From NCBI GenBank assembly GCA_963966185.1, contig CAWZYM010000216.1, positions 759,501-823,500 on the forward strand: 64,000 nt of DNA, read 5' to 3'. The notes below the pieces were generated by a model. That model ran no database searches. It had not been told where the DNA came from and saw only the letters and a list, made by a program, of their open reading frames with translations. Shown piece after piece: positions 34,761-45,876 of this stretch. This stretch comes from Rhabditoides inermis. Taxonomy: Eukaryota > Nematoda > Chromadorea > Rhabditida > Rhabditidae. Both the position numbers and the translations under genes were made by a program. Position 1 is the stretch's first letter. Each line of letters starts with the position of its first letter.

Positions 34761-35994
34761 TTTATTGCGGAGAATAAATAATAATTATTATTGTAGGCGA
34801 TCATTTTCTCATCTCATCTGAACAACCTCAGTACGCGAGAGTCGAACAGCATTCACTCTATCGCACTGACCACTTTCTGGCGGCTGTCGTTCATCTTGGC
34901 ATCTCATTGTAAAGCTATGAGTTTATTGCGGAGAATAAATAATAATTATTATTGTAGGCGATCATTTTCTCATCTTCTCTGAACAACCTCAGTACGCGAG
35001 AGTCGAACAGCATCCACTCTATCGCACTGACCACTTTCTGGCGGCTGTCGTTCATCTTGGCATCTCATTGTAAAGCTATGAGTTTATTGCGGAGAATAAA
35101 TAATAATTATTAAGTATTGTAGGCGATCATTTTCTCATCTCCTCTGAACAACCTCAGTACGCGAGAGTCGAACAGCATCCACTCTATCGCACTGACCACT
35201 TTCTGGCGGCTGTCGTTCATCTTGGCATCTCATTGTAAAGCTATGAGTTTATTGCGGAGAATAAATAATAATTATTATTGTAGGCGATCATTTTCTCATC
35301 TCCTCTGAACAACCTCAGTACGCGAGAGTCGAACAGCATCCACTCTATCGTTCTGACCACTTTCTGGCGGCTGTCGTTCATCTTGGCATCTCCTTGTAAA
35401 GCTATGAGTTTATTGCGGAGAATAAATAATAATTATTAAGTATTGTAGGCGATCATTTTCTCATCTCCTCTGAACAACCTCAGTACGCGAGAGTCGACCA
35501 GCATCCACTCTATCGCACTGACCACTTTCTGGCGGCTGTCGTTCATCTTGGCATCTCATTATAAAGCTATGAGTTTATTGCGAAGAATAAATAATAATTA
35601 TTATTGTAGGCGGTCATTTTCTCATCTCCTCTGAACAACCTCAGTACGCGAGAGTCGAACAGCATCCACTCTATCGCACTGACCACTTTCTGGCGGCTGT
35701 CGTTCATCTTGGCATCTCATTGTAAAGCTATGAGTTTATTGCGGAGAATAAATAATAATTCTTATTGTAGGCGATCATTTTCTCATCTCCTCTGAACAAC
35801 TTCAGTACGCGAGAGTCGAACAGCATCCGCACTATCGCACTGACCACTTTCTGGCGGCTGTCGTTCATCTTGGCATCTCATTGTAAAGCTATGAGTTTAT
35901 TGCGGATAATAAATAATAATTATTATTGTAGGCGATCATTTTCTCATCTTCTCTGAACAACCTCAGTACGCGAGAGTCGAACAGCATCCACTCT
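34694..35994 (-). repeat. 161-bp tandem repeat, about 8 units, each with a 46-codon frame
   Basis: Units of 160-165 bp (difference from an AAGT insertion in some) each contain, on the minus strand, a frame starting MNDSRQKVVSAIEWMLFDSR and running about 46 codons to a stop. Substitutions between units are few. Adjacent sequence and the single non-repeated copy at 34625-34760 suggest the satellite grew from a coding exon. Confidence 0.85.
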
Positions 35995-36242
35995 CACGGC
36001 AATTCACAACTAAACAGAAGCGGCATGATGACAAATGGTTTTAGCGCGGTTTCGTTTCGAGACTCATTCTACTGATTGAGACAGAGAGTGCGCGAGAGAA
36101 CGCGCGATTAGAGAGACGGCAGACGGTGCGAGGGTGGAAAAGAAACGAGAGTGAGCGAGAGTGCGTGGCAATTTGAGGAAAATGATTCCTCGACGGAACG
36201 CGCCGCGCGTCGAATCTTCTTTGTTCAGTGTGAATTGCCGTG
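35995..36242. mobile_element. 248-bp MITE inserted in the 161-bp satellite
   Basis: Perfect 14-bp terminal inverted repeats CACGGCAATTCACA / TGTGAATTGCCGTG. The 5-bp direct repeat ACTCT flanks it (35990-35994 and 36243-36247), and the satellite unit resumes exactly at ATCGCACTGACC. No coding capacity. Confidence 0.9.
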
Positions 36243-36292
36243 ACTCTATCGCACTGACCACTTTCTGGCGGCTGTCGTTCATCTTGGCATCA
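36243..36292 (-). repeat. Remainder of the interrupted 161-bp unit
   Basis: Continues the unit split by the MITE and stops after GTTCATCTTGGCATC, where unique sequence begins. Confidence 0.85.
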
Positions 36293-36396
36293 CACTACTC
36301 AAAAACAACGAATGAAACTTTACAATATCTTTATTACACACAAAAATGCAGATGACTAGCGCAGAACAGGCGTGTTGGTGCCTTCTGTCACCAGTG

Positions 36397-39300
36397 TCAC
36401 CACTCGTCTTCCGGTCGATCGAAGTACCCGCTGCGCACCATACGATCGAACTCCTCCTGCGCCTAGAAGGTGCGTTTGGAGTGATCAGTCAATCAATCTT
36501 CTCGAAACCCTTTCGAACGCCTTCGAGAGTCTTCGAAACGTAACCCTTTTTTATTTGCATTGGTTTCTATTTGCTTGTTGTTGTTTTCTGATCGCATGTT
36601 ATACCTCATAAACTGTGATGGAAGGCGTTTGAAAGTTTCGGAGAGACTGCCCGATACATAGGTTGTCAATATCACATCGACTCACTTCTCTGATACCTCG
36701 CCGCCTGTCGGGATCGGTCTTGTGGTAGAGAACTCCTACGAAGACAAAGTAGACTCCGAGGAAGAGGAAGATGTAGGCGCCTGAATCACGAACATCAGTC
36801 CTGTCCCGTGAATATTCAGTTCCGCCACCACTCCGCGCGTTCATCCCGCATTTGAAAATTGCGCGCGCGCGAAACTTCTATTTGAATTTGTTCGCGTGAT
36901 GTCGATGTCTATCGCACACTCTTCACCCTTGCGCTCTCCACACTGGCGCAACTGATTCGTCCACCCACTGTATAGCGGGTGAAGACTGCACTCACCGAAC
37001 GTCTCTCGAACATACTTGTCCAGAGCGTGATCCACCTCGTATTTCTCGTTGTAGTACCTGTTGTTCAAAAAAAAATGTTGTTCAAAAAAAATGTGTTGTT
37101 CAAAAACAATCATCAAGTTTACTCATAGTTTACAGGCAATATGGAGTTCACACCATCACACAACCACACCACCACACCACCACACCACCACACCATCACA
37201 CTATCACACCATCACACAACCACACCACCACAACATAACACTATCACACCACCACAACTTAACACAACCACACTATTCTCTACGACTGATTATGTTGATG
37301 GTGTGGTGGTATGGTGGTGTGCATTGTGTGAGTGGTGTGATGGTGTGGTGGTGTGATTTCATATATGTGGTGTGGGTGGTGTGGTGGTGTACACGAATGG
37401 AGGTGTGGGTTGTGTGAGTGGTATGATGGCGTGATGGTGTGGTGGTGTGGTGGTGTGATGGTGTGATTTCCTATTCGCCTAGTTTACAGTGACAGTTTAC
37501 AGTTTACAGTTTACAGTTTACAGTTTACAGTTTACAGTGACAGTTTACAGTGACAGTTTACTGCTTACTTTTCACATTCTTTACAGTTTCACAGTTTACT
37601 ATGAGTGACATACTGTTCGATTTGTGTATATGTACCACTTATCAATATTCTCTTTTCTCACTCACTGTTCCAATGACAACGCCTGATATGGCTCTTCTTT
37701 TATCACTTCTAAATATCGCGTGTTCAACTTTGAAACGTTCTGGTCAGAACACCACCTTCTTTTGCAGTGTATACTTCAAAATATCTGGTTCCATTTTCAG
37801 CGACAATCGGCAGTACAGAATAGAGAAATATCTTGAGGTTGCAGTAGTTTTGCCATGTGCGACAAATTTGCTCGTTCACTACTTTTTTGACATCATTCTG
37901 AAAAATCACCTGTGATAGAGCAATCTTTTGGGTTGAACTCACAAAAGGAGCGATTGAATATGAGAAGTCTTTGTCTTCAAAGAAAGTACTTTTTAAATGA
38001 GGATCAGGAAAACATCCAAAGACGAAATACTTTTTCTCGAAAAACGTACGAAACCCGCACACCTAAAAACATAATACCTGAACTAAATGTATCTTTAACT
38101 TGAACGTCAATACGTCAATTATCACCTCGTTGGAAGTGCACATTGTGTAACTGGATGACAAATCGTTTTTAACCCAAGGATTCAGAGTCGCATTCCAATA
38201 ATATTTTCCATCAAAGCATTTGACAGTGATTCTCTTGTGTCCGGCAACCTTATTCACCCACTCTTCGATCATATAACCTCCGCCATAGGAGTAGAAAGAC
38301 ATGTACGCCTCAAATGATCGGTTATGTGTATTGTATACGGACTAATTTTCGTACCTCCTGACATTGCAAGCTGGGACAACAACAAATAGTTTCGCGTGGT
38401 TCGGAAGGATGAGATTTCGAAATTCCGCATGCCGACTTGGCGATGCCGTGATCACATTTTCCAACCAGCGGAATACTAACAGTGGACAAGTGATGTGATG
38501 TGATTAAGTGATTGATAAACTTTGAAAAAATAAACTGACCCATTTTTTCCAACGAGACAATAGTCCTGAAAAAATTGAAACATAAGTGTTCGATAATATG
38601 TGATATCGCAGCGCCCCACCGAATCATCGAAATACGTGATGTCAAACGTGCTGGCGTTAGTTAGGGTGCGGCTGTATGTGATGCTGATGTGACGGTCGGC
38701 TGCACTCACCGAAGACGTCGCTGCAAAGTTGACATCAAGTCAATGATCCAAGATCAGTGTCTTCAAAACACTCCCGCCGACTGCCGGACATTTCTTATTA
38801 ATGCCTTTCGAATCGCTTCTATCAGAACATTCCCGGAACACCTTTCTATCGTTTCCACCTTTCTATGGAACACCTTTCACTCAGTTCTCTTCCGACAAGA
38901 CTGACTGATCGCTCTCTTCGAAACAGCCTTCGGAACACGCTGTTTAGTCGTATTCCGTTCGAAAACGTCTCGAAGTCAGTGTCCAAGGCAGTTCCGCAGG
39001 GACCGACTGCTGATTTAGACACCATTTCTCGAAACCACTCACCGGAGGCAGGGGAGGAGCACCACTTTTGGGGTGTCGGGTGACGTGGTGCTGCTCTCCC
39101 ACCTGCTCACTTCGGATGGACCCCTACTAGTAGGAGACTAGAAACTTTCCTACATATGTAGTTGACTAGATAGGCGACTATGTATGAGAAAATTTGCACT
39201 TTCCTACGCAGTTGACTAGCTGGTTTCCTAGTAGAGCCCCGATCATCTAGTCAACTATGTAGGAAGGGGCATTCAAGCTAGTCTTTTACTAGGTGGGTTC

Positions 39301-39600
39301 AGGCTAGACTCACCGTCGGCGCATGGGTGCGTCCATCGGATCGGCATGGGTTCCCCAGCGTACTGCTTGCGCATGTTGTACGCGAATCGCTCCGCGTCAT
39401 TTCCTCCCACGTACGCCGCCGAATCTGGAATGGAGAAGTAGACTTGGTCGTTTCCGAGAGACTGCAAGTGGGTCACGTGGAAGACCATGAGCCCATAAGG
39501 TACTATATAAGTACGGGAGCGTGAGTGAACACACTGTTTGGAACGCACTCGCATAGGGAGAGGAAGCGAGCAGCGACAGCAGAGGCAGCAGCAGCCTCAT
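36397..39600 (-). CDS. Single-pass (type I) membrane protein, 388 residues, unknown function
   Basis: Eleven exons on the complement: 39549-39600, 39314-39502, 38620-38699, 38540-38565, 38355-38475, 38126-38308, 37943-38062, 37737-37909, 36996-37057, 36686-36780, 36397-36462. All phases close (1,167 nt). N-terminal signal peptide (MRLLLPLLSLLASSPYA). The ectodomain of about 315 residues has a Cys-rich part (ICCCPSLQCQ), further cysteines and potential N-glycosylation sites (NAST, NATL, NGT). One hydrophobic segment, AYIFLFLGVYFVFVGVLY, is at about residues 336-353. The short charged tail ends DRPEDEW. End exons use GC-rich codons while the middle exons are AT-rich. I do not recognise the family; a receptor or secreted-protein partner is possible. 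Confidence 0.75.
37141..37480. repeat. CACCA/TGGTG inverted minisatellites in an intron
   Basis: ACCACCACACCATCACAC-type repeats (37150-37270) are followed by complementary TGGTGTGGTGG-type repeats (37300-37465), so the intron can fold into one long imperfect hairpin. Confidence 0.85.
37488..37600. repeat. CAGTTTA minisatellite
   Basis: Seven-base units CAGTTTA with occasional CAGTGA, about 12 copies. Confidence 0.9.
39090..39300. repeat. CTAG/CTACTAG-rich block in an intron
   Basis: Repeated ACTAGTAGG, AGTTGACTAG and CTAGTCAACT words, several mutually complementary, lie in the large first intron of the membrane-protein gene. Confidence 0.6.
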
Positions 39601-39796
39601 AGTCGAGAAAGAGACGACCGCTCGCCAGAAGAGGGAGAGGGTAATGATGACAGATCATTCACATCTGTCAAATTGAAGACATCGGTATTCCCTCCGTTCA
39701 CGGTACGGCAGCCAGCTCATCGCATAGACATCATTTCATCGCATCTAGTCGCGCAATCGGCCTGCGCAAGACCATTCCACTGCTTGGCGGTGTGAT

Positions 39797-40507
39797 GTTA
39801 CAAGCAAATGGCAACAGGTCACCCCCCACAACTCGCTATGTTCTGATGGAATCTTGTAGGCATGCCCCATACCAAGCGACCAAGCCCTAGCCAAAATTAA
39901 AAATCTCGAAGAGTACCGGAAGGGCCCTAATTAATTGTAAGCACCGGAAGTTTACATGCATTCTCGTGCGCCATAGGTCATTGCGCATGCCATCTCGAAA
40001 TTCGGACAAACAAAAAACGGTTCAGCGGCCTAGTGGCTAGTGAGCTAACTCATAAGCAGTGATGACCAAGGTTCTGTCCCGGTAGGTGCAAAACGTTTTG
40101 TCTAACTTGAAACGCTTTTTTATGAAAAAAAAACACACAAGTATTGATTGGATCAAATACAATTTTTTTTTAATTATTCGAGTTGTTCAAAAGCTCTCGT
40201 GTGTTTTATTTCGAAGACCGATGACAGGATGTCTTATTCTTCCGCTCCGCAGTCCATTCATACTCTAAAAGTGCAAGTAAGAATAAAAAAATAGTTGAAG
40301 ATCAAAATTCATTCATTTTTCACTTCTCATGTGAGGACTTGTGCAAAAATGTGTTTCAAGTTTGACAAAACGTTTTGCACCAACGGGGACCGTACCTTGT
40401 CCACCACTACTTTTAATTTTGGCTAGGGCTTTGTATGGGGCATGTCTACAAGATTTCATCAACACATAGCGAGTTGTGGAAGGTGACCTGTTGCCATTTG
40501 CTTGTTA
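39797..40507. mobile_element. Foldback element C with a tRNA-like core
   Basis: Arms 39797-39905 and about 40388-40507 are reverse complements (ACAAGCAAATGGCAACAGGT ... ACCTGTTGCCATTTGCTTGT). An inner inverted pair includes GTGCAAAACGTTTTG. Between them, 40023-40086 looks tRNA-derived (A-box-like CGGCCTAGTGG, B-box-like GGTTCTGTCCC). Same architecture as element D at 58432. Confidence 0.75.
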
Positions 40508-40687
40508 TGAAAATGAGGCATGAGGGCCATTTGCAATTCAAATGAAGCAAATCGGAGCACTTTTCAGAGCTAATAACTCCGTTCAAACAGTTCAGAATTT
40601 AATTAACTTTTCACGGTGTATAGGTCTGCATACGCCCCCCATCGATTGTCGTGGTCTTTTTACGATATCTCAGAAACTAAATGAATT

Positions 40688-40856
40688 ATGAGCAAAAAGT
40701 GGTGGTCAAAACCACCGTTTTTCAACGAGCAATTTAGAAACTTATTTTCAACTGAACGAAATTGCACCAAACTCGCACAGCACGTCTGGAAGACACAATA
40801 CACATACGAAGAGATTTTGTCGTGGGCTTTTCTTGAATTTCCAATTTTTAACAAAG
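40688..40856 (+). pseudogene. Open frame interrupted by the LTR element
   Basis: A plus-strand frame starting MSKKWWSKPPFFNEQF runs without a stop into the insertion point. It continues in phase after the last LTR for 13 more codons (VIPQKPRNDPVYA) to a stop at 56194. On the minus strand another frame is also open across the empty site. Either could be the disrupted gene; the region is AT-rich, so open frames are weak evidence. Confidence 0.3.
40853..40856. repeat. Left target-site duplication of the LTR dimer
   Basis: AAAG; matched by AAAG at 56152-56155, immediately after the third LTR. Confidence 0.7.
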
Positions 40857-41413
40857 TGTCAGCGAGGCGATACGCTATCTCGCTGATGCACTCTCACTCC
40901 CGTTGCTCGCTCGAGTGCTAATCTCTCTCTCTTCCAGTGCCGACAGCACGAGGGGCGGAGCCGACCGGCCGGACTCATCGCCGACCTACCTCTGATCTAC
41001 CGCGGACGCTGATTGGCCGATAGAAGACTCGAGAGCGCGCGCCGCCGCCTATATAAACGGACAGCGCGACTGTTCCAGGCTTCAGTATGAGTGCGGCCGA
41101 TCAAGCCCTCTGAGAGCATCGGTCTCACGACCATGGCTTGTTATCGCCGCCCCAAGTCACTCATTCCCTTTTACCGCGTGGTATCATAAACGTGTTCGTG
41201 CACTTGTGTTCCTTTCATGTTATTGATATTACGGCTGGACGTGGCGCGGTTTGATAGTCGGTGATCTCTCCTTGGTCGTTGTGTTTCTCCCTCGGTCGAT
41301 CAACCTCTCGGTAGGGATTCCACTGCGAGCCTTTCGGCTCGTGTGAGTATCTAGCAGGGGGATTATGGGCCATGTCATTCTAGGCATCTCTATGACATCC
41401 AAAACCTCTCATT
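40857..41413 (+). repeat. LTR 1
   Basis: Promoter TATATAAA at 41050-41057, then a nine-codon upstream frame (MSAADQAL, 41087-41113), the 20-mer GGCTTGTTATCGCCGCCCCA (41135-41154), and a CGAGCC-TTT-CGGCTCG-type hairpin near 41326-41341 in the R/U5 part. The likely primer-binding region GGCAGCAGTCGAGTGGCG follows the LTR; the primer tRNA was not identified. Confidence 0.85.
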
Positions 41414-41658
41414 GGCAGCAGTCGAGTGGCGTTTAAATCGCGATTCGTATGGTAGTGGTAGTAGCTGTAGTAGTGGGTTATTTGTTTGTACTCTTTATCT
41501 GTTTTCAGCGTCATGAACTGGTTTCAGTATCGAGTAATCACCATATCGGACGCACCCTACTCGTGTGTTGTGCGCACACACACTTGGAGGGACGGTTGCC
41601 GATCCACCGCCGATCGATTGAGATGAACACACCCAGGGAGACGTTTCGCCGCAGCCAG

Positions 41659-41730
41659 GTATAGTTTGTCTATTCTCTCTCTTGTTGTCTAGCAAGCTTG
41701 CTTGCGACCTGGCTTGTTACCGCCGCCCCA
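41659..41730 (+). promoter_or_regulatory. Reiterated hairpin/20-mer module, copy 2
   Basis: CAG|GTATAGTTTG, pyrimidine-rich run, TTGTCTAG, then hairpin GCAAGCTTGCTTGC and GGCTTGTTACCGCCGCCCCA (41711-41730). The first part has the form of a 38-nt GT-AG intron. Function unknown. The second element copy has it at 49028-49099. Confidence 0.7.
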
Positions 41731-43557
41731 ATCCACACAAAATCTTCTCTCTCTCCGTTTTTGGAGTGAATACGCGCGGGCGCAACGGTACAAGTCGGAG
41801 GGTCGAGTCGAGTGGACAGGGATGAAGACTGAAAGGGCGCACGGAGTGAAGAAGAGATGATCGATCTCTCTGTCTCCTCCTCAGGCCGCTCGTACATGAA
41901 GGCCAAAGTACACGTGGGTGATACAGTAGAGTGTGTAGTGTGATACCGCCTCTATGTGTAGTGTGTAGTTTCACCACTCAGTGTCACTTGTTTTTGAGTA
42001 TTGTTGTTATCGCGCGTTATCAGTCGCAGATCTTATCAGTTGTAGACAGCAGCGCGCGCGTTCTATTCGTTTCGGTTCACTGATCACTTTCTCTCTCCCG
42101 CTTTCAGTGATCGCGGGCGACTGCCACTTGCCAGCCGGGCCGATCGATACGAGGGAGGGAGGCATGAGTGTGCCACTCGCCACATGCCCCGCCCACCCCA
42201 GCCCGACTGCCACTGCGCGAGATTGTGAGCCGTCTCGCCGCTGTATTTCTACGATCTGCACGTGCCGCGCAGACGTTCGACATTCTCTTTCGCCATTCTA
42301 CACTGCGTTAAGGTGTGAGTGGGGTGCATTGTTGTTGTTTGTTTATTTGTTTTTCTTTTTCTTGTTGCGCGCGGCCGCGTTCATATTTTCTACTTTTGCA
42401 ACAATTGCATCATGTTCTCGTTTCGGAAATCGAGAGCATCGATTGATATCAATCGATATCAACCTTTCCGAGCAATCCTTAGCTTCCAATTAGTTACTTT
42501 ATATGCGCGGTACTATGCGGTTCCGCTGAGGCGATGAGGAATTAGTAGTCGCATTCTTTTTCGGTACTATTTGTTAGCTATTGGTTGGATGGGCCGCCGG
42601 GATAAGTGCGTGGTCGCGTTGAGTCAACGAGAAACCGTCTGCGGGCGGAAGGTTGCGGCGAGCCGGGCCACCACCCCCGGTTGGTGAACGTCTTTTGGTA
42701 TCAATTAGCATTGAGGGTCTAGACATCAGTCGTTAATTGTTATCAATTGTTCTTTTGTATTGCCTCATGTGAGGGCATTGACCACGTCTTCACATGAGTG
42801 GGGTTTTGCTGAAATTGAGAAAATCCAGCTGGTCGGATTTTCCCTTTGGTGGATTATTCGCGCGTGTTTTCTTTTGACGTCTCGTGGATGGTTCCGCGCG
42901 GGCTCACGTGTGCCAATGCGAGGTAACCTACCCGTGATGGCCAGAGCGCCCGTAGGGATGGGATGCATAATGATCCCTGCCCCTCCGTTAAACCAAACTA
43001 AACCCACACGAGGTCTATTCGGTTAGCATTAGAGGCCGAAGCTGCTTGTGGACTCAAGCACCAGACGCTAGCCATGAGCCCGCCTATCACGTTAAGAATA
43101 AGAATAGGTGAGAGCGCACTATAGTAGTGGTATGTTGGACAGTAGTGGAACTATTCGGAGCTTTGTCTTTGATAGAGCGGTCGATAGTTTTGCCTGCTCC
43201 GCGATACAAAAGGGACACATGGGGACCCTACTTGTCAGCATATGCGCTATTATGGGAAAGGATGTTGGATGGTGGATCACGGGGGACTTCGCTCGTGGAG
43301 TAGCAACGTGGTCTCACCGCCCTTCATCAGGGTTTTTCTTTTCTTCTCTTTAAATATTCTGTCTGTCTTTCTCTCTCTTTTCTGATTATTCATATTCATA
43401 TTGTCGGTGTTCGCGTGTTTTCTCGAATGTTGCCCGCGTTCTTTTGTCATCATTTCGCGGCTCGCGCGCGCTTCCTTGAACTTCAACCCTTCTATTTGCA
43501 GGGGCTCTTCTCTAGAGTGGCGCGTCTCTCTCGTCAGGTAAGTTTGGAATAAGGTAA

Positions 43558-43619
43558 GTTGTATCTGTCTCTTGTGTCTAGTGAGCTCGCTCACGCCCTG
43601 GCTTGTTATCGCCGCTCCA
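43558..43619 (+). promoter_or_regulatory. Reiterated hairpin/20-mer module, copy 3
   Basis: GTAAGTTGTATCTGTCTC ... TGTCTAG, hairpin GTGAGC-TCG-CTCAC, then GGCTTGTTATCGCCGCTCCA (43600-43619). A short AUG-containing leader follows. The second element copy is at 50927-50988. Confidence 0.7.
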
Positions 43620-43901
43620 CGTTAACCAAACTTCCTCCTTTCTTTCATCTTATTCACTCTTGTGATGCGCGGGATATGCGGATTTTAATGGACGAGTTGC
43701 AGTTATGCCACGAAATCTATTACTCCGAGGCGCTCGACTTTTGACGAAGGGCCGAGCACGAGCGAAAGATCTTACTTTCAGGATCGGCGCGTTGCACAAC
43801 AACACTGGCGGCGCCTTCGACCAGCTCTCCAAGCGAGCTGACTGCGAGATTCGTTCTCCCCGGCGGCACCAAGAGGCAATAGCTGAAACAGGTGAACGAT
43901 C

Positions 43902-44114
43902 ATGCGCGATACGATACAGGGTCAGTACTTCAACGACGCGATTGCGGAGGTGAACGAGATCAAGATGACGGAAGACGATGTTGTGGTGATGATGCGCGAG
44001 ATGCCGATGACAACTTTGGCGAGCTTCGATGGGTCGAATCCCATGAGATTTCCAATCGTGTGTACCCGTCTACCAGATGAAGGCTGCGCGGATATGAAGG
44101 ACGCGGAGCTGTAA
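43902..44114 (+). CDS. Gag-like fragment (70 codons)
   Basis: Open frame starting MRDTIQGQYFNDAIAEVNEI and containing TLASFDGSNPMRFP, which recalls the 'F-x-G-p' region of LTR-element Gag proteins. It ends at a stop without the rest of a capsid domain. Identical at 51271-51483. The assignment is weak. Confidence 0.35.
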   Translation: MRDTIQGQYFNDAIAEVNEIKMTEDDVVVMMREMPMTTLASFDGSNPMRFPIVCTRLPDEGCADMKDAEL

Positions 44115-44383
44115 CAGATGCGACAACGTGCCCGCCGCCTGAGACAAGTTCAAGCGCAGCAGCGACGATCTGTACGACAAGATGCTCAGCCACGTCTACT
44201 GCGAACGTTCTAGTCGTCGACGCGGGGCGCCAGACGGTCCGCCAAATGGCTCGCCAGCGCAATCAGCCCGCTCATCGACATGTTCGCACTCGTTAAGGTG
44301 ATTCCTGCAACGGCCGAAGCCCACTCGTGTGGACATCAAGGTCTGCTCTGGTCGTCATCAACAACGGAGGTATTCTGGGTACT

Positions 44384-44791
44384 ATGGCTCTCTTCCTGTT
44401 CATTTCTTGGATTTCGGCGTGCCGCGGATATGTGACTTATGCTGCTTTCAGGTACTTCCAGCATAGGAGGAATGAGCCGCAGACGGAGTCGTCCCTGCAG
44501 ACCGACATCACTGGAAAGGTCGAGGATGCGGGCACGACACCTGCCGAGTCGCCTTCGGATTCGTTCGATGGGCCGGAGTACGACGACTACGTGTTTACCG
44601 ACTCTGTGATGGACAGCAGCGGACAGATGAGCGACGACATGCTTCTCTCTATTCTCTGCCCCGCCCTCTCCGATGCTGGAGTGATTCCGGACGAAGTGGA
44701 AGAGGATCCGCGTTTCAACGACAAGGAGGACTATCTGCCATGGTCGCGGGATCCGGCCGTGTTCGAGGACTCGGTAGACGAGGACATATAG
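44384..44791 (+). CDS. Acidic protein with N-terminal hydrophobic segment
   Basis: Starts MALFLFISWISACRGYVTYA (hydrophobic) followed by a strongly acidic region (EEDPRFNDKEDYLPW). It may be part of the Gag-protease linker or a separate membrane-anchored product. A CAG|GTGAGT donor follows at 44823. Identical at 51753-52160. Confidence 0.4.
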   Translation: MALFLFISWISACRGYVTYAAFRYFQHRRNEPQTESSLQTDITGKVEDAGTTPAESPSDSFDGPEYDDYVFTDSVMDSSGQMSDDMLLSILCPALSDAGVIPDEVEEDPRFNDKEDYLPWSRDPAVFEDSVDEDI

Positions 44792-44815
44792 AAGAAGGAG
44801 GACGACGAGTTCGAG

Positions 44816-45439
44816 ATGCAGCAGGTGAGTGACTATAATATCACTTTGAAGATGAGGACGCGTTCACGCCTCCGAAGCTGCTCCCTTTCCTCATACGAGG
44901 AGGAGGAGTACGAGAAGACGGAGGATGACGTGGTTCCTTCTCTCGATGAGAACGACGACTACAAGGAGGTCGCGGAGACACCCGCAACCGATGAGAGCAG
45001 CGACGAGAACTACAAGGAGGCTGCAGAAGCTCCGTCGGACGATGACGTCATGGTCGAGGTACTTGATGTGTTGCGCGCCGCCGAGGATAATGACGATCTT
45101 TTTAGCTGTCAGGTTCCGTGTGAGGTGAACGGGTGCCGCATGTTGGTACCGACTCTGGGTGCCGCATGTTGGTACTGTTCGACACCGGCGCCAACATCAA
45201 CATGTGCCACTCATCAGTGGCGCCTATCATCGGTGTGTTTCAGATGGACTTGCCGACGACACGCCAAGCTCAAGGCGAATGTCAAAGTCAGCTTCCACGG
45301 AAGGAAGACGGTGGACGTGAAGCTCAACGGAGTGAACTACCCCACTGTGCTCATCTCCCACTACATGGCCAAGCCAAGGGACGACGCCGGATTCCAGCTC
45401 ATTTTTGGAAATGAGTTTCTCCGCAAGCTACCTCACTGA
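44816..45439 (+). pseudogene. Aspartic protease region, frame disrupted
   Basis: An acidic leader precedes a retroviral-type protease: active-site motif DTGA (in frame from 45133), and the C-terminal FGNEFLRKL typical of the protease end in a different frame. A near-perfect direct repeat GGTGCCGCATGTTGGTAC at about 45132 and 45156 shows a ~25-bp tandem duplication just before the active site, which changes frame. Both element copies share it (second copy 52185-52808), so the damage precedes the dimer. A functional protease is unlikely. Confidence 0.6.
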
Positions 45440-45442
45440 TCC

Positions 45443-45802
45443 ATGGACTACGACCACAGAAGATTCGAGATGGAGGGACGCATCGTCACTTTGATCGAGG
45501 TTCCGATTCAGAAGGTGGAGAAGGCTAAGTTGGTTGCGACGCGCACTCAGTTGATTAAGGCAGGATATGAGTCATTCATTGATTGCAGCGTGCGGACAGG
45601 ACGGGTGAAGGTGACGGAGTGGTGCACGGACGGACTTGGATTTGTCAAGCATCAGCTCACCGACGTTGTTGCCCATGGACGGAGGAGAGGTACTCATCGC
45701 CAACTGCCCAACGCGGACGCGGTCGTCTACAAGGGACAGCACACTGCCGATGTGGTGACCTGTTTCCGAGCGTGTGATGACGTCGTCCAGGTGCGGTTTT
45801 AG
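45443..45802 (+). CDS. Post-protease Pol segment
   Basis: 119 open codons (FIDCSVRTGRVKV and YKGQHTADVV) resembling the stretch between protease and reverse transcriptase in gypsy-type Pol. It stops where the polymerase should begin. Identical at 52812-53171. Confidence 0.45.
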   Translation: MDYDHRRFEMEGRIVTLIEVPIQKVEKAKLVATRTQLIKAGYESFIDCSVRTGRVKVTEWCTDGLGFVKHQLTDVVAHGRRRGTHRQLPNADAVVYKGQHTADVVTCFRACDDVVQVRF

Positions 45803-45805
45803 TAC

Positions 45806-45876
45806 TGGTGAGTTTGTCTCTTCCTCCTCTCTGTCTAGTGAGCTTGCTCGCGACCCTGGCTTGTCATCGCCGCCCA
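45806..45876 (+). promoter_or_regulatory. Reiterated hairpin/20-mer module, copy 4
   Basis: GTGAGTTTGTCTCTTCC ... TGTCTAG, hairpin GTGAGCTTGCTCGC, GGCTTGTCATCGCCGCCCA (45858-45876). A TCTTTTCAG acceptor and an AUG follow within 80 bases. The second element copy is at 53175-53245. Confidence 0.7.

Noticed and set aside
41981..42493. 170-codon plus frame in the 5' part of the LTR element (also at 49350)
   Set aside because: No Gag features, mixed composition with hydrophobic runs, and a TTG or similar start; treated as leader sequence.
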